Assembly: GCA_034509425.1 (NCBI GenBank)
Contig: JAVTVJ010000450.1
Location: 62,001-126,000, forward strand
DNA: 64,000 bases
Direction of reading: 5' to 3'
From: Eopsaltria australis
Taxonomy: Eukaryota > Chordata > Aves > Passeriformes > Petroicidae
This document shows positions 1-19,363 of the stretch, in pieces. The position numbers and the translations under genes are program-made. Each line of letters opens with the position of its first letter. The stretch's first letter is position 1. The notes beneath the pieces were generated by a model. That model ran no database searches and was not told where the DNA came from. It saw nothing but the letters and a program-made list of their open reading frames with translations.

Positions 1-5068
<5,068 letters not shown>

Positions 5069-5152
5069 CTGCATGCATGATGCTCGTGAGTGTGTATTCA
5101 GAGCCGGGCACTCACTCTCAACCCTGCTTTGCTCTTCAAATTTATAAAATCC
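5069..5152 (-). CDS. MITF: MITF exon 3
   Basis: This 84-nt exon encodes 28 residues, beginning GFYKFEEQ and ending HSRASCMQ, phase 0 on both sides. The donor is GTACTG (5063-5068) and the acceptor is CTGCAG at 5153-5158. It links the Ser73-containing exon 2 to the acidic activation helix of exon 4, at residues 88-115 in M numbering. Compared with the human sequence I know, the middle of the exon has several substitutions, such as RVESECPAL, while both ends are conserved. The acceptor lies beside an exceptional polypyrimidine stretch (minus strand) of about 75 nt, described separately. The +4 and +5 donor bases are not the consensus AG, so the 5' splice site is only moderate. I saw no alternative acceptor. 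Confidence 0.96.
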
Positions 5153-7631
<2,479 letters not shown>

Positions 7632-7664
7632 CTGATAATGGTTATACTCAAGCATTTCCAGCAT
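7632..7664 (-). CDS. MITF: MITF exon 1M, melanocyte-specific N-terminus
   Basis: The 33 coding bases give MLEMLEYNHYQ, the complete 11-residue N-terminus unique to MITF-M. The ATG is at 7662-7664 and the donor GTGAG at 7627-7631 follows immediately; the junction is phase 0 into exon 2. The peptide is identical to the mammalian sequence I know. The exon lies 1.1 kb upstream of exon 2, so this short intron (6508-7631) is shared only with M transcripts. Upstream DNA carries elements matching the known melanocyte promoter (next entry). The M form lacks the Rag-interacting 1B segment and is therefore constitutively nuclear in other vertebrates. It is the form needed for melanocyte development under PAX3, SOX10, CREB and LEF1 control. 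The exon is shorter than usual ORF cut-offs and was recognised by its peptide. Confidence 0.97.
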
Positions 7665-7960
7665 GCTACCTAGAGGTTGCAAGAGAAGTGACTGCAATAT
7701 CCTTTGTCTGTGCTACTCCAGTTTGAGGGATCCACACATGGAAGCACAACAAACCCCAGAAGAGCAGAAGAAACTTGATGGCCACTGCCCAGACTTTTAG
7801 TAACCTACGCTAATTAGCCATGCAAGTGGACAAACAAACAGTTCACACAAGGCCTCTTCTTGGAAGTTATGCAAGTTTAAGTTAAGCTCTAAGTATTGAT
7901 ATCTTTTTTTTTTTTTTCTGCCCTGGCTTTGATGTCATGCTTTTTCATAAACATAAAAGG
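7665..7960 (-). promoter_or_regulatory. MITF: MITF-M melanocyte promoter and 5' UTR
   Basis: Reading on the minus strand toward exon 1M, a CRE-like octamer TGACATCA (7930-7937) overlaps a LEF1/TCF site ATCAAAG (7927-7933). A Onecut-type core ATCAAT (7895-7900) follows, then a TATA-like CTAAAAG (7794-7800), a SOX-type ACAAAGG (7701-7707) and an E-box CATGTG (7735-7740). The order CRE, Onecut, start site resembles the mammalian M promoter. If the TATA-like box is used, transcription starts near 7765-7775. That would give a 5' UTR of about 100-110 nt and put the CRE-like element about 165 bp upstream. The motifs are seen directly; their use in this species is inferred from the mammalian promoter. 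The start site itself cannot be seen. Confidence 0.7.
7904..7917 (+). repeat. Poly(T) tract in MITF-M promoter
   Basis: Fourteen T on the plus strand (A on the transcribed strand) lie between the CRE/LEF composite and the Onecut-like site, so length changes would alter spacing of promoter elements. Confidence 0.85.
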
Positions 7961-9787
7961 ACCTTTTAAGTGATGGGCTATCAAAGTCAGATTGACAGTT
8001 CGCTCAAGGCTAATTCGCTATTCAGCTTTCGTTCCAGTCCCGCAAACACACAATGGTAGTTTTCTTTAGCAGTAAGGTTAAAAGTTTTTAAGTACAGAGT
8101 AAGAAATAACTGAATAAATGCCCTATGAGCCTAACACATATTCCCTGGGAGTGGGTGCCCTGGATAAACCCACAGGGCTCTGCAGTCCTGTCCTCAGCTT
8201 CCCAGCACAACTCAGGACCTGCAGCACTTGAAAAAGGTCTACCCCATCCTCACCTACCCTGGTGCTTCAAAGCCATTAATTCTGTCTCAGTTTACAGCTG
8301 CAAGAAGTTTTCCAATTCAGGAATGGCTGACAAAGGGCTAATGCATATTCCAAGTGCACTTATCCGCACTTGGGCACAGTCCCTACACCTTCCAGAACCT
8401 ACTTTTTCTTTCTATTCAACTCCTTGACAGAAGTCTCAAACACAGGCATAAAAACTGCCCAACTGGCATTATTTTCTGAAGTCTCAGCTCACAGGGAAGC
8501 ACATTAAGACAGCATTTCTATGAAGTTTAGTCTGCTTTGTTGCACTGTATCAATAGACAACACTGTGCTATGATAAGTACAGCAATTACTTTGTCAGTCC
8601 CACCTGCATTATCAATTTTCCTATCATCAGTTCTAAGAGCTACACTACCCCAGGTAAGTCTATTTTTCACTAAATTTTCATCCTCCAGGTAGATAAAACT
8701 GTCAGTAAACACGTTATTTTCACAACACTTATCTTTGAATATATTTTAAAGAACAAGCCCTACTTGCCTGACAGAATCCGCACATTCCTTTTCCTCCACA
8801 CGCACCAGGTATCACTGCTCTTCTCCACCCCAGGACTGAGCAAAGTCTCTCCTCTCTGCACCCATCACCTGTCCACCCTCCAGACTCCCAGGAGAGAGAC
8901 CAGCAAAGTTCCAAGATCCACACCTCAACCCTGTATCATCAAATACTACATTATTTATAATATATACCAACACATCTAACTGAATCCACCGCATGGCAAG
9001 TTTCGAAACACACATTGCCTAATTGACAGGATTTTTGTTGGCAAAACACAAATTTATTTCACAAGAACATACTCTCCCTATGACTTTGTTGTGCTATTCC
9101 ACATTAAAATATTTTATTTTGCTATTCAATTATTAATTTAATTTTTTAAATGGCCTGCACTGCCCTCAGCATGCCAGGGAAGGCAAGTTCTGAGTTCACG
9201 TGTCACAAGCTCACACACAGGTCCAGTAGAACACAGAGAACTGCCTTTTCTGTCATTAAGCTGCTCCAAAACGACACAGAGAAGACATTCAAGGACTAAA
9301 TATTTTTAATCCACAGCTGCTCAAACACACTTTCACATTCAAACACAAGAACATACAATTATTCTCTGAATGGGGGAGATGTGATATAACAATTCCCACA
9401 AGGACAGGAGCACCCACAGGACTGAAGCAGCTTTACATGTGCTTCTTCTTGGACGCAGTTTGAACTGCTCCTGCTCTGGCTGAGTGCAAGGCCAGACTGG
9501 CTATACAGAAGAAATTTGAGTTTGATTCTCTGTTTTGTCACTGGCTGCTCTCTTGAGCTGCCTTAGGAATTCCATCATGGAAGTCTGGTGGGGAGCATCT
9601 TAATGAACTCCATGCTGTTTGCAGAGACTCTGTCTCTGGCCTAGAGCATCCTCTTCTGCAGACTCTACATCAAAGGCAACCCAAATGTGCCTTCTTGGGC
9701 AAAGAAGATGCCCCAGTGTCACCCTGTAGATGAGCCATAAAGCACTCTTCCTTCCTTTCTGACAAAATATCTCATGAGCAAAGAGCT

Positions 9788-9807
9788 AAAAAAAAAAAAA
9801 AAAAAAA
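9788..9807 (+). repeat. Poly(A) tract
   Basis: Twenty consecutive A. No upstream retrogene or SINE body is recognisable. Confidence 0.9.
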
Positions 9808-11444
9808 TGAAATCACCCTACAATGGAATTCCACTACCCTGAACTTGAAACCGTGAAAAAAAGCTTTGACTTAAGATCTAATTTTGGTTCTCAGCATTTA
9901 TGGTGAAGAATAGTTCTTGTTGTTCGTCCAAATTCATGAGACACAAAGTGCAAGATGACAAATTATTGGTTTGGATACACTTCCTAAGAAATGTGACTGA
10001 ATGAGGACATGAAAGGAAACATAAACCAACTTGAAACCAAATCCTCTGGATCTTCAACCCTCTATCTCCACCAATCAACCAAAGTTTTGCTGCACTGTTA
10101 CTCAGTTGAGCAGAACATTGGTTTTTTGGGCATTTTGCTATTGACAAACAAGAAGTAATGTAAGAATTATTATTATCATCTGCAGAACTTCAGAAATGAG
10201 CTAAGACAAGATGGCAAAAGAGCTAAATTTATCACAGCCTAGTAACACAAGAATTTGGCTACAGAAGTAAAACACTGCCTTAGAAGCAGAGCCCCAAAAC
10301 TGGTTCAGTTCCAGAAGAGCCTTCAATGCCAGCTCAGCAGCATCTCCACTGTCTCCATGGGCTGGCCCCATCATCAGGCACTCCTGCACTGAGTCTGTCA
10401 GGCATTCCAGCTCCATCTGCTCTTGCCCTGCTGGCACTGAGGAGGATCTTTTTTCTTCAGGTGAAGCACAGAGAAAGGCAGTAGAAAGAAATCAACTCGA
10501 CTGTACCCATGTGTGACCCAGCTTAGGCCCTACACGGCTGAGCTGGGCTGGGAAAGTGTTGGATGGAGCCACCCTGACGACTCAGCACTCATCCCTCACA
10601 CTTTGGGGTACCCTGGAGAACAACATTATCTGAAGCAGGGGAAAGGTTTTCTCATACCTTCACTCATCTTGAAATGTGACTGTTGATTCCAGTGCATACA
10701 TCCAGTTCAGGTATCTCAGCAGCTGCCTATTTTCTTCCACATCACAGAAAGAATAGTAATAACCCATATAAATAGAGCAGATTTCCCAGCCCCTGGTATC
10801 AACCAGGCAAACATTTAATCAATGGCTTTAAGCACACACACCAAATCAGTGGGAATTTCAGGTGTACTTCAGACCACATTCTCCAAAATCCACATTACAT
10901 TACACATCAGTGACAGAACCTCTGAGCAGACCCACACACTTCCTTCAGTTGCCACAAGCAAAAATATTTCCCGTTAAGTGATCGGGGTTCACAGGAATTT
11001 AAACACAAAGCATAGCTGTGTGCTTAAGCACAAAGCACATGGCTCAAGTAGTTCCTCTGCATGAAGCCAACACAAACAACTGAAACAATACTGCTGATAC
11101 TTGCTCCTTCTGTCGAGTCTTGCTGGGAATCACTCAGACTTAATTTACTAATGACTTGCTAATGATGGCAAGAACTCGGAACAGTGCTGCATGGCAGTAG
11201 AGCAATGCACCAGCACTCCCAGTGGGTTTGCACCGACCAAATTCCTTCTGGAGAGGCACCCAGGAGAGCTCACTCTTGGACAGGCACAGGCCAGGGCAGC
11301 CTAATGGCTTGGCAAATGTGTTTTGCACATCGTAATCCAGAAACTAAATGGCTAACAATAAAACTAACAGGAGACTTACACCAGAATAAAAATATTTAAT
11401 GAACTGTGGCATTACTACTGATCATCCTCTAGGAAAGCTTCAAG

Positions 11445-11508
11445 GTCATAGAATCATAGAAATATTTAGGTTGGAAGAGATCTTTAAGATCATCGAGTTC
11501 AACCATAG
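11445..11508 (-). mobile_element. CR1 LINE 3'-end fragment
   Basis: The plus strand reads CATAGAATCATAG, then GGTTGGAAGAGATC and AAGATCATCGAGTTCAACCAT. This is the reverse complement of the CR1 3' terminus with its ATTCTATGA-type tail. Only about 65 bp remain. Confidence 0.85.
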
Positions 11509-11898
11509 CTGGGAGTCAATTAATTGCAGTAGGATCAAGCTTTGAGTCACTGGTACATGTGGATGAAGGTAGCCAGGCTCAGTTAGTTGGTCTGGGTTAC
11601 TGACACTCCTGAATTTGTCCTTGCACAGATTTGATTTCTCTGCAATGGGTAACTTCTGGAAGCAACCACAAACCCATCAGGACTTGTGCTGAGAGTATTT
11701 CTTCAATACACCAAGTATTGCTTTTCCCATCTCAGTTACTACTTCAAATCACATCATCTCACTTGTCGCACCTCCATGTACTGCTGCTTTCAAAGGAAAG
11801 CTGAAGATGCCCCAAAATCCTGTGCTGGTGCAACACAAGTGACCAAAGGCCACCACAACGCCACCAGCTCCAGGCTGTCCCACTGTTCAGGCCCCCAC

Positions 11899-11964
11899 GA
11901 GTGGGGAAGGGGCATATTCCTGTTCCCAAAACCGTGAGTGGGGAAGGAGCATATTCCAATTCCC
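11899..11964 (+). repeat. 37-bp tandem duplication
   Basis: The stretch GAGTGGGGAAGG(G/A)GCATATTCC starting at 11899 recurs at 11936, giving two copies with period 37 and only a few mismatches. It is a local duplication in non-coding DNA. Confidence 0.8.
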
Positions 11965-12125
11965 TAAGCAACACAGAAGATTTTTCTCACCAAAAACGTC
12001 CCTGAAGCTTCCTGTGACAGTAAAGCTGAAGCACTCAATGCTTTATTTAAGCAGGGACATACCAGAAATGTTCAGAGGACAGTGAACCAAGGGGGAGGAA
12101 GACTCTTCTCCGCACCCCAACCCCA

Positions 12126-12148
12126 TTTTTTTTTTTTTTTTTTTTTTT
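12126..12148 (+). repeat. Poly(T) tract
   Basis: About 23 consecutive T. No adjoining retroposon body is recognised. Confidence 0.9.
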
Positions 12149-15100
12149 AATTAAAAAGACCATTTGTTTCAAGCAAATTGCCTTAGGACTTACAGTTTAC
12201 AATTACAAGTAAAATACTTTTGGGTCAGTTTTCTCATTTCAATGGAACTTTTTGTTGCCTAGACAGCTAAATGTCATGGGATTTTCAAGAAAGGTTAAAA
12301 TTCTGTGTCATTTAACAATTAACGGCACCCAAAGAAAAACGGTACAAAACCACATCCACTGATGTGTTCTGCAAGGGCTCCAGGCTTCAGCTGTGTCCAC
12401 TGCACAACCATGCCTGTTAACCAGGCTGGTCCTGGGCTTCAAAGCTGCTTCAACCCAGCTCTTCCAAGTATTAAAACCCAACAACACCAGGAACAAGTTC
12501 TTTTCTAGGACTTTGAAATAAATAGGGAGATGTATAAATAAGCGTCTGTTCTTTGTCACTAGGGGAAAAAAATTGAGGAGAATGACATCTGAGAAAGATA
12601 ATCAATTAGTGACACTTACAGTAAAAGTGATTTATTCTCCAAAAGGTTTCCACTACAGGTTCAAGATTCTGCTAATCTTATTCACCACAGGTTGGTCACT
12701 AAGTCTGAAAATCCTAAAGACCATAAAACCCCTTCAATAACTTCATTAAATATTGATCATGGGTTTCACTGCAATGCCAGGAAGTACCCTCCTACCACAA
12801 AACTTGGAGCAATCCAAACCACCAGCCAGACAATGGTTTAACTCATTCTCAAAGACATCTTCTCACATGCTGCATTCAAACATTGAACAACAACATCACA
12901 TTTTCTCCCCTACGGACGTCAGAGGCCTGAAGTAGCTTCACATGAAAAGTTCAGCGCTCTTGATTTCTGAGGCCTTCCCAGTCCTCCAAGATGGAACAGC
13001 CACCTCATTTATAATGTCATCAAAATTAAGTTGATTGGGTTGTGATTCCCCACAGGGCCACTGTGAATTTAGCAACAGATAAACCTTTTCAGCAACTTCT
13101 CCAGCTGCCATTCTCCCCTTAGTGCCAAATTTTCTAGAGTACATTTGCTCCAATACTGACCAGAAAGCCCAAGAACAAGAAAAAGATGAAAAGCAATTTG
13201 TACTGACTGGGGAATGACAATCATGGTGAGCTGATTCCATCATTTTACCTTAGGACATAGCAAACTACATAGATTAGCACAACAAAACTCTCTGGTTACT
13301 CAGTTCACCCCAAACCACTCTGAACTTGAAAACCAAAGAAGATAGGAGAAAGTTATTTAAGATCTGGCATCATGATTGCAGTCTAAGTAAGTGGATCCAA
13401 GAGTCATCTTCAAGCACAAAGATATGGAAAAGAAAAGGCACATTGTACAGAATTACCATCATTTACACAACCAGGGATTGTTTAGCCCATCACCAAAAAT
13501 TCCTCTGCGTAATACGACTTTTCATCCAAGGGAAAGACATGAAGCAAACAAGAACAAAGTTTTAGTAGATTAGTATTTAAAAACTGTGCTTTAGCTATAG
13601 AAGCACACGACAATGGTATCTAAGGAAATTAAAGAGAGTTTACCCAAATGTACTCATGGAGATAGGAACTGATGTAATTTGCAAGTTAGTGGCCTGCTGG
13701 CTGCCATTCTACAAGTGTGGCTTTCACTCAGGATTAGGTCCTTTGAAATCCTGCTGCTTTTGTGTTAGGAAACCAACATTTCAGCTGTTTACTTCCCAAC
13801 ACACATGCCATACATTTTTATTTTATACATTTTCTGAGAAGATACCAAAAAACACTGCAACATTTTAGGACAGACAAGGAACTGACTCCATAAAATGTCA
13901 GGCACAAATCTTTTGCAATGATTTTTACCTACCCCAGGTGCATCAGAGCACAAATATTTTGACTTCACAGGCAAAAACTGCAGCCACACAGCTACATCTG
14001 ACACACAAGTTTGGGTTATGGTACTACCACAGTGAAAAGCTTAATGCAAGCACCACATATTTGGGTCCACTTCTGCCACCCTTCTCTCTCAGAAGGAAGC
14101 TGAGCAGCACTTCCATCAGCACTAGGGGGTTTGAAATTACTCACAGTAGAGCACCAATGACTCCTCCTCACAGGAATTGTCAAAGATAGACATAAAGTTG
14201 CTTCCAAAATCTCTTGCAAGACTTGGCATAGAGATGTGAATTCAAGAGGGAGCACAGTCATAGGACTACAGATATTTCAGCTGCCTGAAAGCCCAAAACC
14301 AGTTCAGGCAGATGGTCTGAAGCCACCTCTTCTCCCAGCTTCCCCTTGCAAAGCCTTCCATAGCCTGAGCACAATCCCCCACCCTTGCAACACCAACACA
14401 AGATTTACCAGACCAGTCCAACACAGATCACTCCTGGCTTGGAAGAGTCACATTAGAGGGGTGAAAGAATTTGTCCAACCTTATCTTGCTCTGGAGGCTG
14501 CCAAGCACAGCGTCAGCCAGGCCAGCTTGCAGTGGCAGTCACGTACTGGCAGCCTGGGCAGTGACATTTCCCAGGGGTGACTGACCCTGGCACTGCTCCA
14601 GCCCCCAGTAACCCCTGCTAGACCTGAGGGACAGAGCATGGAGCTCCCAGGCCTCTGGTGCACTCTAAGACAGCTGGAAAAATGGATGTTTTAATGACTT
14701 CACTGCATTTCCCATGGCAGGAAAGAGAGCAGAACACCCATCCTCTGCCCAGAAGGTCAGACTGGTGCTTAAATCACACCAACATTCACACGTGGACAGG
14801 ATTTGGAGATGCTGGGTATGTTTCTGGAGCCCAAACCTGCACTCTGCTACACAAAAGGAGGACCATGAGTTTTCCCTCAGCCCCTGAGAAGCCCTGAAGA
14901 TTCAGCTTCCACAGGTGAGAAGAGGCATCCTTCTCCACACCTGGTTTTGCTCAGGTTGCTCATCCATCACTCATTTGTCAAATGCAAAGAATGTAAATGG
15001 GACTGGGTAAAAATAATGGCACCTTTCACACAAAATGAATAATGGAGAAAATTGAAATCAGTTTTATAAAAGATGTTGGTAAAAAGTAACTAGAGCTAAG

Positions 15101-15870
15101 CTTGTAACAATAGTAGAGACAGCACATGCTGACTTTTAAATAAAATTCCTTATCAACTTCCTAGAGATGTAGATTTACCCATGTGCAGAATGGCACAGGT
15201 TGTTTGCTCATCCAGACTTTAAGAAATAAAATTCAAGAAGCTTCAAGATTTTAATGCAGTAAATCTACTTTGTCCCTGCATGAACTTCTCTTAATGTGAC
15301 ATGCAATACTGATTTTCACAGGTGAAAATTAACTTAAAATGGCTATTTCGCCCAAACCATAAATAAAAAGTGTAAGAGTGGGAAAAGCACCCAACCCATT
15401 GCTTTCATAAATCTTAAAACCTCATACCCTCAAACGTGGTCTCATTTGTCACTATAAAGTTTGTGAAGGTTTGCTCAAGTATATAGCACAGAGACACACA
15501 CCTGTGCCAAGGTAACTTCAGTGTTGAGGAATGTAATTCTTGGCATTTTGGGGCTAAGCAAGAAGGGAATTTGATTTACAAGTCTTTCAAATCCACACCA
15601 TTAGCCTGTGAGAATGAATTGGTGTTCAGAACATTGCCTGTGGGCTACTGAAGTATTTATTTACAAAACTTCAACATTCAGCACTGAAACACAAGAGATG
15701 TAAAGCTGGCACCAGATCAAAATCTATCAAACACCCAAATGCCACACAGAGAAACAGTTGTATCCTTCTCTTTTTAAATAAAAGCCATTTGTAAACTCAA
15801 ATGCAACTCTTGGGTTATAAAAGAAAAAAAATCTCCTCTTTTTGGGGGCACACTGTACATCAGCAGGACG

Positions 15871-15923
15871 TCATGGAATAGTTTGGTTGAAGGGACCTTT
15901 AAAGGACATCCAGCCCAACCTCT
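15871..15923 (-). mobile_element. CR1 LINE 3'-end fragment (diverged)
   Basis: The plus strand shows CATGGAATAGTTTGGTTGAAGG, then GGGACCTTTAAAGGACATCC and CAGCCCAACCTC. This is a worn version of the CR1 terminal region in antisense. Confidence 0.75.
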
Positions 15924-18900
15924 ACATATTGTTGTTTACTTGTTCAAAGACATCTACACTTCTGACCTACTTGTCTGGAAAAGATCAAGTGAAAAACTGC
16001 TCCATTCATTGTTCACATAATTCCACAGCACACGTTGGGTTGCTCTCAAAGTCACTTACACAGCACATAACAAGAGCTTGCCACCAATCATGACCCAAAT
16101 GTGAAAATAAAAACACACCAAACCCAACCAGTGCTTGCTGGAACAGCTTTCAGCATCAACTGAAAAGTCTTCCTACCAAACCTTTCAAAGAAGCATCCCA
16201 AAATAAGAGTGAAAATAATTCTGAAAGGACCATTTATTTGAACAAAGCACTTGGCAACACTGCACAACATTTGGCTATAGCACACCTGTTTGGAAGGGAC
16301 CTGCTTTACAGCAAACACACAGAGCCACCAGAAGGAGCAAGAGAATGAAGATGGTGTTAATTCAAACCAGTTTTACACTGCTAACATGCCTTGAAGCATC
16401 TACATGTCACAGTCAATAAAGAATTAGAAGGACTTAGCTGGGCTCTGTACCACTTTGCCTACAGCTGATGATGTCTCATGTCAGCCCCAATATGGAAGGC
16501 TTGAGTAAGCAGAAGAATAAGCACTCCAGATACATCCATTTTATTCACACCACTAAAATGATCATTAGACACAGCCTAAAATAATAATAAATCGCTGACT
16601 TCACTTACATGAAGGAAATGCAAGCTGGCTTACCACTGAACTCCTTGATTTTTATCCTTCTGCTCAACGAGCTGTGCTGTTATTTATGACTGTATTAAAA
16701 CCCACTGGGTTATAATAAAGGAGTTTCAGTACCTCAGAGTGCTTGATCATCATGCCCGCTAAGGTAAGATAATCCAAGTCACCTTCATGCAAACCCAGCT
16801 GGCTCTGATCTGGAGCATCCTGCTAAATACCACAACGGGGATTTTTTTGAGGACTTTGGCAAGCCACAAAGGTGGGTCACTCCTTGTGTGGAGTGGCATG
16901 ACACCTCTCTGGAGGAGAATTAACCCAGGGGGTCAAACTGATGTCACAGAGAGCATTCAAGCTGAAAGCCAACAGTGTCAGGGTTACTTCTGAATGATCG
17001 TGGCTCTTCCCTGGGAGTGGGGTGCTGAAGTCCAAAATTTCCATTAAGCAACATCTCATCTTTCCTTTCCTGACATGTCACTCACAAAGTAGATGCCAAA
17101 GTAGACATCACAGCAGCCACAAGAGATTAAAAGCAACAAGAGTAAGAAATTAATTATGCTTATTCCACTCTGATGTTAAACACAGAAACCACAATGGAAT
17201 TTAGAGTTTTAGTTACTTCTCAGCTAAAGGCATGTCACCATAATAAATTCTGTAACAGAAAGACATATTTAGGACAAATAGCCATTAAGCTGCATGACCT
17301 TGCCTCTGCACCCCATGATCTTATTCCCACAACAGTCAGACAGTAGCTCCCAGAAAAAACAAGATTAACATGGGCTCATTTATTAAACAAGGATGCCAAC
17401 ATTTCAGCCCTTTAAGATCTCAAGCTTTACATGCATGGAGTCATGGCATCACAATCTATTTTATACCTACAAAAACAAGATACATCCCCTTGGCTGATTT
17501 TATAACCTTCCCCACACCTGCCCCTCCACGTCTTCCTGAGATGAGCTGTTGAAATCCCTCCTCCTCATGTTATTTCACATATGGCAAACAAATAATTATT
17601 TACACTGTGAAATCAGAAGCTGCTGTCCACATAAATGACCCTTGAAGAGGCCAAAGGATGGGGCAACTGGCAGGACCATCAACTGAAGGAGTGGAATTTT
17701 GACAAATCCCCAGTCAGCTGTCAGGAGCCCTGTTTATACTGCAGTTGTAATTAAGAACTGCACTCAGGTTCATTGCTTCAACAGATGTTGCACAAGCATG
17801 TTCCTTATCACAAAAACTTTTAGACTGAAAAATATGTTATATAAAGAGATAGCCTGAAATTCTGCCATGATGTTTTTCCAGCATATGCACAAAGCTGTCC
17901 CAGCAGCATTTGCAGCATGTGAGCAAATACAAAACCTCCAGCCTGCAAGGGACTACAAGCTCTTGATTCTCTCCTGTGTGAAGTCCTGTCAAGGTAAGGT
18001 TTAGAGCTCTTTCTGCAGGACTGAAAACACATTTTATTACATGACACCAGAAAAATTCCACCTTTCCAAAGATCTTACAGGAAAGTCTTTTTAATGATTT
18101 CATCTGAACTTCAAAAAAGCACAAGCCATCGACTCACCAGGGGAGGCACATTCACAAAACACAAAGAGGAGTGTGTGTTATCATTCCAGCTCTCCAAAGG
18201 TTAGCTGCAAATATGAAGCACCAAGAAATTCAGAAGTAATAGTTTGTCAGAAGATCAAAATGTCTTTTGAGAAAGAAATTCAGGGCCTCCAGGCTTGGTC
18301 TCAGAAGAATCCTATTTGAAACCACACTTGACCCACACTAACGTAACCCTTGAAGTGCTATTGCAGGAACAGAACTGTGCTGACAAGGGGAAACAGGCAA
18401 AGTATCTTTCAGTAAAGTTGCATTTATGCAAAAAATAGTGCATCTCCTTCTAACACTGAAAAATACAGAGTCCATGACATGTACTTCACATCCTACCTCT
18501 CATCACTGATTGACAACACACACAAGGTTTTAGCTACTCAAGAAACTGTATGGGAACATAACACAATTCAAGGCAACCAGATGCTTGAGTTAGGGATGTA
18601 ATTAGAGACTAGATGGGAATTAACTTAGATCTTAACTCAGACTTCCCCACCTCCCCTGCCCTTTTTTAAACCTCAAATATAAACCCATTTTAGCATGTCA
18701 CTACTTTACATGACAGGATAAATTTTTTTTTAGAGAACTTATTGCTAAAAAAATGCAAATAAGCTCACACTGTAGTTTATTTTAAAGGAAGTCTGAACTG
18801 ATGAGAAGTAAAAGTTAAGGACATTTTAACATCTGCTGGAGCCAAGGAGATGCCAGTACATCCACCAGAGCCAACAACGTGGTCTGAGATGTGGGACCCA

Positions 18901-19293
18901 CAGGGGAATGGTTCAGAACACTATGATGCATTTCAAGCCATTGGTGTCAGAGCAGCTCTAGTCTGCTCTCACAAACTGAACTCCCAGGAGGGGCTGGATA
19001 ACACGAGGTCTCATCATTTAATTTCCTCTGACAAGAATCTAATTAATACTCATCAACAGCATTGGGCAAAAATAAGCTAATATGCAAATACGTGAGGGCA
19101 ACTGGGAATTTACTTCAAAACTGTGTTGCTGCTCCACACTAAAGGCAGAATCAGCCCCAGAAGGTGCCAGGGCTGATGTCCAACTGCTTGTTCTTGTCCT
19201 GCCACAGTGACACAGGTACAGATGTTTGCAGGACTACACCAACCCATGTAATCAAAACCACTAAGCTGATTTTTAAAAAGTCACCTTTCTATG

Positions 19294-19363
19294 GCAAGGG
19301 GGTTGGACTAGATGATGTTTGAGGTCCCTTTCAACTCAAAATCATTCCAGGATTCCATGACTG
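19294..19363 (+). mobile_element. CR1 LINE 3'-end fragment
   Basis: The motifs GGGGGTTGGACTAGATGATG, GAGGTCCCTTTCAACTC and GATTCCATGA occur in CR1 sense order, ending in a degenerate ATTCTATGA tail. Confidence 0.85.

Noticed and set aside
12126..12148. Poly(T) tract as the tail of a SINE or processed pseudogene
   Set aside because: No retroposon body, target-site duplication or coding remnant is visible next to it.
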